From: QHWF01 sp036848175
GTDB lineage: Bacteria > Acidobacteriota > Vicinamibacteria > Vicinamibacterales > CAVVIG01
Direction: 5' to 3'
Assembly (NCBI GenBank): GCA_036848175.1
Contig: DAIUKO010000199.1
Location: 1-13,783, forward strand
Length of the DNA: 13,783 nucleotides
Both the position numbers and the translations under genes were made by a program. Under the pieces are notes generated by a model. The model ran no database searches and had not been told where the DNA came from. It worked only from the letters and a program-made list of their open reading frames with translations. This document shows positions 1 to 6,217 of the stretch, piece by piece. Numbering within the stretch: the first letter of the stretch is position 1; each line of letters opens with the position of its first letter.

Positions 1-47
1 TTCTTCGTGCCTTCGTGCCTTCGTGGCTGGCTTTTCTTCGTGCCTCG
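1..47. repeat. CTTCGTGC-type short tandem repeat cluster
   Basis: The segment is built from 8-9 bp units related to TTCTTCGTG, CCTTCGTG and CCTTCGTGG, with another TTCTTCGTGCC near position 35. It lies immediately downstream of the stop codon of the minus-strand DUF6152 gene, so it would be in that gene's 3' untranslated region. A related cluster occurs at 10274-10300, also at gene 3' ends. From memory, repeats of this kind (CACGAAGG units on the other strand) recur between genes in many environmental bacterial genomes. The cluster is cut by the window edge. Confidence 0.6.
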
Positions 48-57
48 ACGATCGACA

Positions 58-444
58 CTATCTCGGTTGATTCCGGCCGACCCACGACCATCCGTCGGCG
101 GGGCGTTCCAGCTTCTTGAGGTGCATCCGGTATTCCTGCGGATCGCGCGAGGGGCTGCCGGTGAGAATCAACCGGTCGCCGATCTTCAGCGTCTCGGTGG
201 TGATCCCCTGGAGCTTGAGTCGGCTGGCGCTGGCCCATTCGGCGCCGATCTTCCGCGCCTGGCCGCCGGTGTCCACGGCCGACACGTGGAGCCAGGCGTG
301 CGGGTTGCGGTAGTCGAACTCGATCAACTCACCTGAGATCGAGACCGTTTGATCCTCGAGGTACGAGGCCGCGAACGAGTGATGACCGTAGGCGGGCAGC
401 GCGCCGGCCACGACAGCGGCCGCGAGAATCAGCCAGGTGCGCAT
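58..444 (-). CDS. Exported DUF6152 family protein
   Basis: This 128-residue protein has a clear signal peptide: a hydrophobic stretch at residues 4-18 followed by a likely cleavage after AYG at residue 20. The mature protein begins HHSFAASY and carries NPHAW at residues 47-51. Both are hallmarks, as I recall them, of the DUF6152 family, small periplasmic proteins of unknown function common in Acidobacteria and Proteobacteria. The rest is predicted beta-rich, with alternating hydrophobic residues around ISGELIEFDY and GDRLILTGSP. The conserved histidines suggest metal binding, but no activity is established. The ATG start is supported by a purine-rich ribosome binding site (GGGGAGGAG) about 8 nt upstream. 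The gene diverges from the MFS transporter gene across only 37 bp, so their promoters must overlap. Length is normal for the family. Confidence 0.8.
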   Translation of the reverse strand: MRTWLILAAAVVAGALPAYGHHSFAASYLEDQTVSISGELIEFDYRNPHAWLHVSAVDTGGQARKIGAEWASASRLKLQGITTETLKIGDRLILTGSPSRDPQEYRMHLKKLERPADGWSWVGRNQPR

Positions 445-466
445 CGTGGTTGTCTCCTCCCCTCGT

Positions 467-472
467 TATACT
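467..472 (+). promoter_or_regulatory. Candidate -10 box for the MFS gene
   Basis: TATACT matches the sigma-70 -10 consensus at 5 of 6 positions and ends 9 nt before the ATG at 482. No Shine-Dalgarno motif precedes that ATG, so transcription may start at or within a few bases of the start codon, giving a leaderless message. No good -35 box is visible at the usual spacing, so this is tentative. Confidence 0.3.
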
Positions 473-481
473 TCACGACTC

Positions 482-1624
482 ATGTCGGACGACGATCGAT
501 TGTTCACACCGCGCTTTTTCGTCATGTGCGGCTTCAGCTTCACCGTCTTTTTGTCGGCGTTCCAGCTCTTTCCGACCGCCCCGTTCCGCATCCGCGAGCT
601 CGGCGGCAGCACGTCGGCGTCGGGACTCTTCCTCGGCTTCCTCACCTACGCGTCCGCCTCGTCTGCGCCGGTGACGGGCCGAATCGCCGATCACATCGGA
701 CGCCGCTCGATGCTGCTCATCGCCAGCGCGGTCGTGTGCGCCTGCTCGATCGCGTATGCCGTCACCTCGAGCGTCCGCGTCATGCTCGCGCTCGTGATCG
801 TGCACGGCTTCTTCTGGTCGGGCCTCCTCTCGGCGTCTTCAGCCTATCTCACCAGCCTCGTTCCCGAACGCCGGCGCGCCGAAGGGATCGGATACTGGGG
901 TCTGTCCAGCATCGCCGCGGTCGCCGTCGCGCCGCCCATCGCCTTCTGGATTCTGGAGCGGGGCGGCTGGCGATGGATGTGCTTCTCGTGCATCGCGCTC
1001 AATCTGCTGATGGGCGCGATCGCGTGGACGTTGGACGAGCCGCCCGTGGAACGCCGCGATCAGACGCGCAGTCCCGTTCTCGAATGGCGGGTGTTGATTC
1101 TGTCGGTCTCGCTGTTCCTGTACACGTTCGGATACGGCGCCATCACGAGCTTCACCGCCGTGTATGCCGACGCGATCGGTGTCACGCCGAAGAGCATCTA
1201 CCTGACCACCCTCGCGATCACCGTGCTGTGCACGCGCCCGCTGTCCGGCGCGCTCGCCGATCGGGTCGGCCACCGTCGTGTCTTCGTGCCGTGCCTCGTG
1301 TTCATCGCCGCGGGGCTCGCCCTCCTGGCCGGGCCGGTGACGCGCGGCACGCTCGTCGCCTCGGCGATCGTCTTCGGCCTCGGGTTCGGCACCGCGTATC
1401 CCGTGTTCGTCGCGTACGTGCTTCGCGACGTCGACGCACGCCGCCGCGGCGCCGCGTTCGGGGCGATCCTCGCCGCGTTCGACACCGGGATCGGGACCGG
1501 ATCGACCACCTCCGGCTGGCTGATTCAGCGGTTCGGCTTCGCGGTCGCCTTCGGAACTGCCGCGGCGATTTCGGCGATCGCGCTGCCGTATTTCCTCATC
1601 GTCGATCGGAAGCTTCGTGGTTGA
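482..1624 (+). CDS. MFS transporter
   Basis: This 380-residue inner-membrane protein has about twelve hydrophobic segments in two halves. The loop after the second helix carries the major facilitator motif A, GRIADHIGRR, at residues 66-75. A second copy, ADRVGHRR, occupies the equivalent loop of the second half. Length and architecture fit a 12-helix MFS permease; the substrate cannot be read from the sequence. The ATG at 482 is preferred over an upstream in-frame ATG at 437, because the earlier start would overlap the divergent gene and add a non-hydrophobic, low-quality extension. Only 25 bp separate its stop from the next gene on the same strand, a sugar isomerase/epimerase-like protein. 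The two probably form an operon, and a sugar or sugar-derivative substrate is a reasonable inference. Confidence 0.85.
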   Translation: MSDDDRLFTPRFFVMCGFSFTVFLSAFQLFPTAPFRIRELGGSTSASGLFLGFLTYASASSAPVTGRIADHIGRRSMLLIASAVVCACSIAYAVTSSVRVMLALVIVHGFFWSGLLSASSAYLTSLVPERRRAEGIGYWGLSSIAAVAVAPPIAFWILERGGWRWMCFSCIALNLLMGAIAWTLDEPPVERRDQTRSPVLEWRVLILSVSLFLYTFGYGAITSFTAVYADAIGVTPKSIYLTTLAITVLCTRPLSGALADRVGHRRVFVPCLVFIAAGLALLAGPVTRGTLVASAIVFGLGFGTAYPVFVAYVLRDVDARRRGAAFGAILAAFDTGIGTGSTTSGWLIQRFGFAVAFGTAAAISAIALPYFLIVDRKLRG

Positions 1625-1649
1625 ATAGCGTGGTTCAGGAGGAAGTGAC

Positions 1650-2600
1650 ATGTTGACTCGACGCGAATTCCTCGGTGCGAGTCTCGGCGCGGCCTTCGCG
1701 GCTCACGCCGACGCGCTTCCGGGCGACAAGATGCGCTACGCGATGAGCGGTCATCAATTCCGCACGACGCCGCCGCATCCGGAGACCGGCATCAAGATGG
1801 CGGCTCGCTACGGCTATCACGGACTGGAGCCGTTCCAGGACGACATGCCGCAGTACCTGAAGCAGCCGCCCGAGGTGTTCAAGAAGCTCCTGGACGATGC
1901 CGGCCTCGCGCTCTGTTCCATCGGCAGCGGCGGTCAGTATCTCGATCCCGCGAAGCTTCAGGAGACGATCGACAGCAACGCGGCGCGCGCGCGATTCATC
2001 GCGCACTTCGGCTGCAAGCACCTCAAGGTCAATCTGAGCAAACGTATCGGCCCGGAGAACCTCAGCGCGGCGAACGGAAAGATCCTCGCGAAGAATCTGA
2101 ACGAAGTCGGCAAGCGAACCGCTGACGCGGGGATCAAGTTCGCCTTCCATCCGCACGCGTGGACGCTCGTCGAACGTCAGCCGGAACTGGACATGATGAT
2201 GGAGCTGACCGATCCACGGCTCGTCTATCTCGTGCTCGACACCGGTCACGCGGCGCTCGGCGGGATCGACCCGGTGAAGGCGCTCACCACCTACTACTCG
2301 CGGATCGCCGCGATCCATCTCAAGGACGCGGAAGCGAAATACAACCAGGCCAACGGCTGGAAGGGTCCTGCGCCGAGCGAAGAGGAACACAACCGTGTGA
2401 ATCTCTACAAACGGCTGGGAGCCGGCGGCGTGGACTTCCCCGCGTTCTTCAAGATTCTGCGCGAGCGCAACTACGACGGCTGGGTCACGCTCGACTTCGA
2501 CGCCCCCAGACCCGGCGAAGGCACCGTCGAGCAGGACATGAACTCCCACAAGAAGTACCTGCTCGAAACGCTGCATGCGAATCTGAAGACGACGACGTAA
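1650..2600 (+). CDS. Tat-exported sugar phosphate isomerase/epimerase-like TIM-barrel protein
   Basis: This 316-residue protein belongs to the xylose-isomerase-like TIM-barrel superfamily. Supporting blocks are GYHGLEPF (residues 55-62), FAFHPHAW (165-171), LVLDTGHAALGG (195-205), AAIHLKD (220-226) and the final strand GWVTLDFD (277-284). D197 and H223 correspond to metal-ligand positions of the tagatose-3-epimerase type. The usual glutamate ligand of the FxxENH block is replaced by the FHPH sequence (H167, H169), so the exact chemistry is uncertain. The N-terminus TRREFLGASLG is a twin-arginine (Tat) signal, implying folded export. A strong ribosome binding site, AGGAGG, lies 7-8 nt before the ATG. 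It follows the MFS gene by 25 bp. Many acidobacterial and planctomycete relatives carry the same Tat leader and are annotated only generically. Confidence 0.85.
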   Translation: MLTRREFLGASLGAAFAAHADALPGDKMRYAMSGHQFRTTPPHPETGIKMAARYGYHGLEPFQDDMPQYLKQPPEVFKKLLDDAGLALCSIGSGGQYLDPAKLQETIDSNAARARFIAHFGCKHLKVNLSKRIGPENLSAANGKILAKNLNEVGKRTADAGIKFAFHPHAWTLVERQPELDMMMELTDPRLVYLVLDTGHAALGGIDPVKALTTYYSRIAAIHLKDAEAKYNQANGWKGPAPSEEEHNRVNLYKRLGAGGVDFPAFFKILRERNYDGWVTLDFDAPRPGEGTVEQDMNSHKKYLLETLHANLKTTT

Positions 2601-2604
2601 AAAA

Positions 2605-2652
2605 CTCTCCACCACAGAGGACACGGAGGACACAGAGGCCCGTGGTGGAGAG
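2605..2652 (-). terminator. Intrinsic terminator of the kinase-regulator-phospholyase operon
   Basis: CTCTCCACCAC (2605-2615) and GTGGTGGAGAG (2642-2652) form a perfect 11-bp inverted repeat around a 26-nt loop. On the minus strand the stem is followed directly by six T residues (complement of A at 2599-2604). This is a textbook Rho-independent terminator for the minus-strand operon, whose last stop codon abuts the stem at 2653. The plus-strand isomerase gene ends at 2600, so the same hairpin may also serve it, but without a T tract. The loop is a nonamer repeat (GAGGACACG, GAGGACACA, GAGG), a type common between genes in environmental genomes. Confidence 0.75.
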
Positions 2653-4078
2653 CTAATCCGCCAACGTCGTTTCAAGGATCGACTCGAGCGCCGATGCCAG
2701 GACGTCGGCGTCGTCGATCGTGAACGGCATCGGCGGGCGGATCTTCAGCACATTGTGATGAGGACCGTCCGTCCCGATCAGAATCCCTTCGTCGCGCAGG
2801 CGGTTGACGACGTCGGAGGCTTCCGTCGCGGCCGGCTCGAGCGTCTTCCGATTTCGCACCAGCTCGACGCCGATGAACAAACCCGAGCCGCGAACGTCGC
2901 CGACCAGCGGACTTCGATCGACGAGCGCACGCAGTCGCGCGACGAGATGCGAGCCAACCCGCTCCGCATGCGCCTGAAGCTGGTCGCCCTCGACGACGTC
3001 GAGCACGGCCAGTCCGATCGCGCATGACACCGTGTTCCCGCCGAACGTGCTGAAGAACTCCATCCCGTTGTCGAATGACGCGGCGATTTCTGGCGTCGTG
3101 ACGACGGCGCCAATCGGATGACCGTTCCCGATCGGCTTGCCGAGTACGACGATGTCGGGCACGACCGCTTGTTGTTGAAACCCGTAGAAGTGCGAACCGA
3201 TCCGCCCGTAGGCGGTCTGCACGTCGTCCGCGATGCACACGCCGCGCGCGTGGCGCACCTGCTCGTAAACGGCCGCCAGATATCCAGGCGGAAACATGAT
3301 CTGGCCGGCAACGCTGGGACAGCTTTCCGCGATGAACGCGGACAGGCCGGTGCCCGACGCATGGATGCGGTCGATGGCCTCTCCGACGGTCTTCGCATAC
3401 GCTTCGCCTGCCCCGGCCGCTACCTTTATATATAAGCCTCGNNNNNNNNNNNNNNNNNNNNNNNNNNNNNNNNNNNNNNNNNNNNNNNNNNNNNNNNNNN
3501 NNNNNNNNNNNNNNNNNNNNNNNNNNNNNNNNNNNNNNNNNTATATATAAGCCTCGGTACACGTCGGGCACCGGCACGACGTGGACCCACGGCGGCGGCC
3601 CTCCCCCGCCGGGTCCATTGAACTTGTACGGGCTGATCTCGATGAGCGTGGTCGTGTTCCCGTGGTACGCCGCGTCGAGCACGATGACGTCGCGCTGGCC
3701 CGTGTGCGCGCGCGCGAGACGAAGCGCGAGCTCGTTCGCCTCGCTGCCCGAGTTGACGAAATAGCAGACGCGCAGCGGCTCCGGCAGCGTCGCCGTCAGC
3801 CGCTCGGCATACCGCACGAGATACTCGTGCAGATAGCGCGTGTTGGTGTTGACGAGGCGCATCTGCCGTTCCCCCGCTTCGACGATCCGCGGATGGCAGT
3901 GGCCGACGTGTGGGACGTTGTTGTAGCCGTCGATGTAGCGGCGCCCGGTCTCGTCGTAGAGATACTGCATCGACCCGCGGACGATCTGCACCGGCCGTCG
4001 ATAGCCGACGCTGACGTTGCCGCCGATCGCACGCCGGCGTGCATCGAGGATCTCGGCGTTGGTCATCTGCCGGGTCAT
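2653..4078 (-). CDS. Class-III aminotransferase-fold phospho-lyase (ETNPPL/PHYKPL-like), interrupted by a 100-N assembly gap
   Basis: This PLP-dependent fold-type I enzyme resembles ethanolamine-phosphate and 5-phosphohydroxylysine phospho-lyases, which split phospho-amino-alcohols into ammonia, phosphate and an aldehyde. In the gap-collapsed 436-residue protein the diagnostic blocks are NNVPHVGHCHP (53-63), VNTNTRYLHE (76-85), NSGSEAN (109-115), AYHGNTTTLIEISPYK (137-152), IADDVQ (244-249), LGKPIGNGHP (274-283, PLP lysine K276), FGGNTVSCAIGLAVLD (307-322) and DGPHHNVLKIRPP (399-411). Compared with my memory of human ETNPPL, spacing across the gap is identical. The motif DDVQ replaces the usual DEVQ. 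The ATG at 4078 is preferred; upstream in-frame starts overlap the regulator gene, and ATG 4066 is an alternative. It lies 13 bp after the response regulator stop, so it is probably the third gene of that operon. Without collapsing the gap, the reading frame breaks. Confidence 0.82.
3427..3441. repeat. 15-bp direct duplication, copy 1, at left edge of the N gap
   Basis: TATATATAAGCCTCG abuts the N block here, and the identical 15 bases restart immediately after it at 3542-3556. Keeping one copy and removing the Ns joins the two halves of the phospho-lyase gene in frame. It is most simply an unrecognised overlap between contig ends. A target-site duplication around an unassembled insertion is the less likely alternative. 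Confidence 0.9.
3442..3541. other. Assembly gap of 100 N
   Basis: Exactly 100 unknown bases, the conventional placeholder for a scaffold gap of unknown length, lie inside the phospho-lyase gene. The 15 bases before and after are identical. N block plus one repeat copy is 115 bases, which is not a multiple of three. As written it therefore shifts the frame, while removing 115 bases restores it. The true gap content is probably nothing. Confidence 0.95.
3542..3556. repeat. 15-bp direct duplication, copy 2, at right edge of the N gap
   Basis: This is the second copy of TATATATAAGCCTCG, directly after the last N. See the copy at 3427-3441. On the coding (minus) strand it reads CGA GGC TTA TAT ATA, giving R-G-L-Y-I, with rare AT-rich codons in an otherwise GC-rich gene. 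Confidence 0.9.
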
Positions 4079-4091
4079 GGGCAACGCTGAT

Positions 4092-4889
4092 TCAACGCGG
4101 ACGCAGTCGCGGGACCAGGACCGATTCAACCGATGACTTCCGCGAGCGGCTCACCAGCACGGTGGTTCCATCGGACAGCACGAGCGACAACGCGCCGGCG
4201 TCCTGAAGCTCGCGCACCTCGTCGACGTTCACGAGCGCCGCACGGTGGACGCGGATGAAACTCTGCGGATCGAGCCGCTCCTCCAGCGACGCGAGCGAGG
4301 CTCGAACCAGATGGCAGCCCGGCTTCGAGTGGACCCGGACGTAGTAGTCCTCGGCCTCGATCCACACGATCTCCGACACCTTGAGCACGATCGTCCGGTC
4401 GTTGTGCTTGAACGCGAGCCGCTTCAGGTATCCGCTCTCGGCGCTCTTCGACAGCTCGCCATCGCCTGGCCGCAACTCCGACGACAACGTGGCGAGCTGG
4501 CCGGCCAGCTCGCCGAGCCGGCGCTCGCGCACGCGCCGTTTCGCGCGCTGCAGCGCGTCACAGAAGCGTTCGTCGGTGAACGGCTTGAGGACGTAGTCGC
4601 TCGCCTCGACTTCGAAGGCGTCGGTCGCGTAGCGGCTGAACGCGGTCACGAAGACGATGACGGGGCCTTCATCGGAAAGATCCTCGGCCAGGTCGAGTCC
4701 TGTCACTTCGGGCATCTCGATATCGAGAAAGACGATGTCGGGGCGGTGCTGCGCGATGAGCGCGCGCGCGGCCTTCGCGTCGCCGCACTCGATGACACTG
4801 TCCACCTCCTCATCGTCGCGGACGAGCGAGGCGACCATGCTGCGCGCCAGCGGCTCATCGTCGGCGACGAGGACACGAAAGCGCGTCAT
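4092..4889 (-). CDS. LytTR-family response regulator
   Basis: This 265-residue cytoplasmic regulator has an N-terminal receiver domain (residues 4-120) and a C-terminal LytTR DNA-binding domain (about 155-260). The receiver has the acidic pair D10/D11, the phospho-acceptor D56 in FLDIEMP, T82 in the VTAF motif and K102 in LKPF. All catalytic positions are present. The LytTR domain shows IVWIEAEDYYVRVH, SFIRVHRAALVN and GTTVLVSRSRK, typical of AlgR/AgrA/LytR relatives that bind short direct repeats. Its start codon overlaps the stop of the upstream histidine kinase (ATGA, 4 bp), indicating translational coupling and a cognate pair. The phospho-lyase gene follows after 13 bp. The direct-repeat array upstream of the kinase (6051-6125) is the most obvious candidate binding site. 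Confidence 0.93.
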   Translation of the reverse strand: MTRFRVLVADDEPLARSMVASLVRDDEEVDSVIECGDAKAARALIAQHRPDIVFLDIEMPEVTGLDLAEDLSDEGPVIVFVTAFSRYATDAFEVEASDYVLKPFTDERFCDALQRAKRRVRERRLGELAGQLATLSSELRPGDGELSKSAESGYLKRLAFKHNDRTIVLKVSEIVWIEAEDYYVRVHSKPGCHLVRASLASLEERLDPQSFIRVHRAALVNVDEVRELQDAGALSLVLSDGTTVLVSRSRKSSVESVLVPRLRPR

Positions 4890-6004
4890 GCGCTCGCCTT
4901 GCGCGCGAAGGCCACGGGAAGCGGCAGCGTGACTTCGACGATCGTTCCGGGATCGAGGCGCCGGAGATCGAGCGTCGCCGCGCCGCCGTAGAGTTGCTCG
5001 AGCCGCGACCGCGTGTTTCGCAGCCCGGTGCCGGCATGCCGGTCGATGTCGAAATCCGGCTGCAGCCCGACGCCGTCATCGCGGACCCAGAGCTCGAGGC
5101 CGCGATGGTCCCGAGCGGCGCCGATGACGACCGAGCACGGTTGGGTCTGCCGCGCGGCGCCGTGCCGCAGCGCGTTCTCGACGAGCGGCTGGAGCACCAG
5201 CGTCGGGACGGCGAGATCGAGGCAATCAGCGTCGATGTCGTAGCGCACGTCGAGCCGATCGCCAAACCGCGTCTGCTGAAGGTTCACGTAACGCTTGACC
5301 CACTCCATTTCGGTCGACAACGCCACCAGCTGATCGCGGGATTGATCGAGAGTCGCACGCATGAACTCGCTCAGGTTGACGAGCATCTCGAGCGCGCGGC
5401 GGCTGTCTTTGAGACGGACGAGCGCCGCAATCGAGTTCAACGTATTGAAGAGGAAATGCGGCTCGATCTCCAGCCGCAGCGCGTGGAGCTGCGCGCGCGT
5501 CAGCTCCGCCTCCAGCCGCGATTCGCGCAGCGCAAGCCGCTGCGCCCGATGACGCGTCGCCAGCGCGCTGCCGGCGACGAGCAGGAGGACGTAGGCGAGC
5601 GGATCGATGGCGAGGTACGCGGGCAACTGTGTGACGACCGCCCGTGTGAAGCTGTAGGTTGCGACCGGTGTGAACGGCTGCAACCAGACCGCCAGCTGCG
5701 ACGCGATCGCGATGTGCGCCGCCATCAACGCCGTCCCCATCAGCACGAGGCGGAGCGTCACGCGCCATCCGGATCCGCCGCCGGCAGCAACGGCTGCGCC
5801 ACGCCGCAGCACCAGAGGCGCCACGAATCCCCAGTAGCTCCACGTGCTCAGTTGCCAGATTAGAATCCGGTGAAACGCGTGACCGTGGCCGAGCATCGAC
5901 AGATAGGTTTGCGTCGACACCGCCAGCGCGAGAATCGCGGCCGTTCCGATGCCGATCGCCATCGCCCAGCGCGTCGGAATCACGTGCTCGTCGGTGTCGT
6001 TCAC
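4886..6004 (-). CDS. LytS-type sensor histidine kinase
   Basis: This 372-residue membrane sensor kinase belongs to the LytS/YpdA (His_kinase PF06580) class. The N-terminal half contains about four hydrophobic segments (roughly residues 13-30, 48-66, 83-106 and 127-148) and no recognisable periplasmic ligand domain. A short helical linker leads to the phospho-acceptor H183 in EIEPHFLFNTLNS. The ATPase part has LVLQPLVENALRHGA with N277, the DDGVGL box at 309-314 and GTGLRNTRSRLEQLYG at 325-340. All are intact. The GTG at 6004 is chosen as start because the membrane region begins soon after. An earlier in-frame ATG at 6178 would add 58 arginine-rich residues running through the repeat array. 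An ATG at 5962 is a possible later start. It overlaps the response regulator gene by 4 bp and heads that operon. Confidence 0.88.
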   Translation of the reverse strand: MNDTDEHVIPTRWAMAIGIGTAAILALAVSTQTYLSMLGHGHAFHRILIWQLSTWSYWGFVAPLVLRRGAAVAAGGGSGWRVTLRLVLMGTALMAAHIAIASQLAVWLQPFTPVATYSFTRAVVTQLPAYLAIDPLAYVLLLVAGSALATRHRAQRLALRESRLEAELTRAQLHALRLEIEPHFLFNTLNSIAALVRLKDSRRALEMLVNLSEFMRATLDQSRDQLVALSTEMEWVKRYVNLQQTRFGDRLDVRYDIDADCLDLAVPTLVLQPLVENALRHGAARQTQPCSVVIGAARDHRGLELWVRDDGVGLQPDFDIDRHAGTGLRNTRSRLEQLYGGAATLDLRRLDPGTIVEVTLPLPVAFARKASA

Positions 6005-6010
6005 GATACT

Positions 6011-6016
6011 AGTATA
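6011..6016 (-). promoter_or_regulatory. Candidate -10 box of the kinase-regulator-phospholyase operon
   Basis: On the minus strand TATACT (6016 to 6011) lies 6 nt before the GTG start codon at 6004, and TTGGCG (6037 to 6032) is a weak -35 candidate 15 nt further upstream. The spacing to GTG implies a leaderless or nearly leaderless message, and no Shine-Dalgarno motif is visible. The box sits within the 10-bp palindrome ATACTAGTAT (6006-6015). The direct-repeat array begins 14 bp upstream of the -35 candidate, an activator-like position. Confidence 0.4.
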
Positions 6017-6050
6017 GAGATACGCGTGGCTCGCCAACCCACTCTGCAGG

Positions 6051-6125
6051 GAACGGTTCGCTGCCGGCTGTGAGCGGCGCGCTCCTGCCGCGAACCGTTC
6101 GCTGCATCGTCGATCCGTTCGCTGC
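6051..6125. promoter_or_regulatory. Array of helically phased direct repeats, candidate LytTR operator
   Basis: Three 14-bp direct repeats are present: GAACGGTTCGCTGC (6051-6064), GAACCGTTCGCTGC (6092-6105) and GATCCGTTCGCTGC (6112-6125). A degenerate copy at 6072-6085 matches 9 of 14 positions, so repeat starts fall at 6051, 6072, 6092 and 6112, every 20-21 bp or two helical turns. The core 9-mers ACCGTTCGC and TCCGTTCGC fit 8 of 9 positions of the LytTR-family consensus (W-M-M-GTT-N-R-K) as I recall it. The array lies between the two-component operon and the divergent P460 gene, so it could control either or both. Confidence 0.6.
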
Positions 6126-6217
6126 AAACGGCTTCGCGATCCGATGCCTCGAGGGCACGATGGGCATGCGCGAGGCACGTGCCAGGCATGGTCGGCGGTC
6201 TCGCGAGGGAGGTCTTC

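Noticed and set aside
349..1656. A 435-codon open frame overlapping the MFS gene in another frame
   Set aside because: Its product is arginine-rich without domains, which is what GC-rich coding DNA yields out of frame; the MFS frame has membrane helices and motif A.
6174..6183. Perfect palindrome GGCACGTGCC upstream of the P460 gene
   Set aside because: A single 10-bp GC-rich palindrome is expected by chance at this composition, and no second copy or known operator match was seen.
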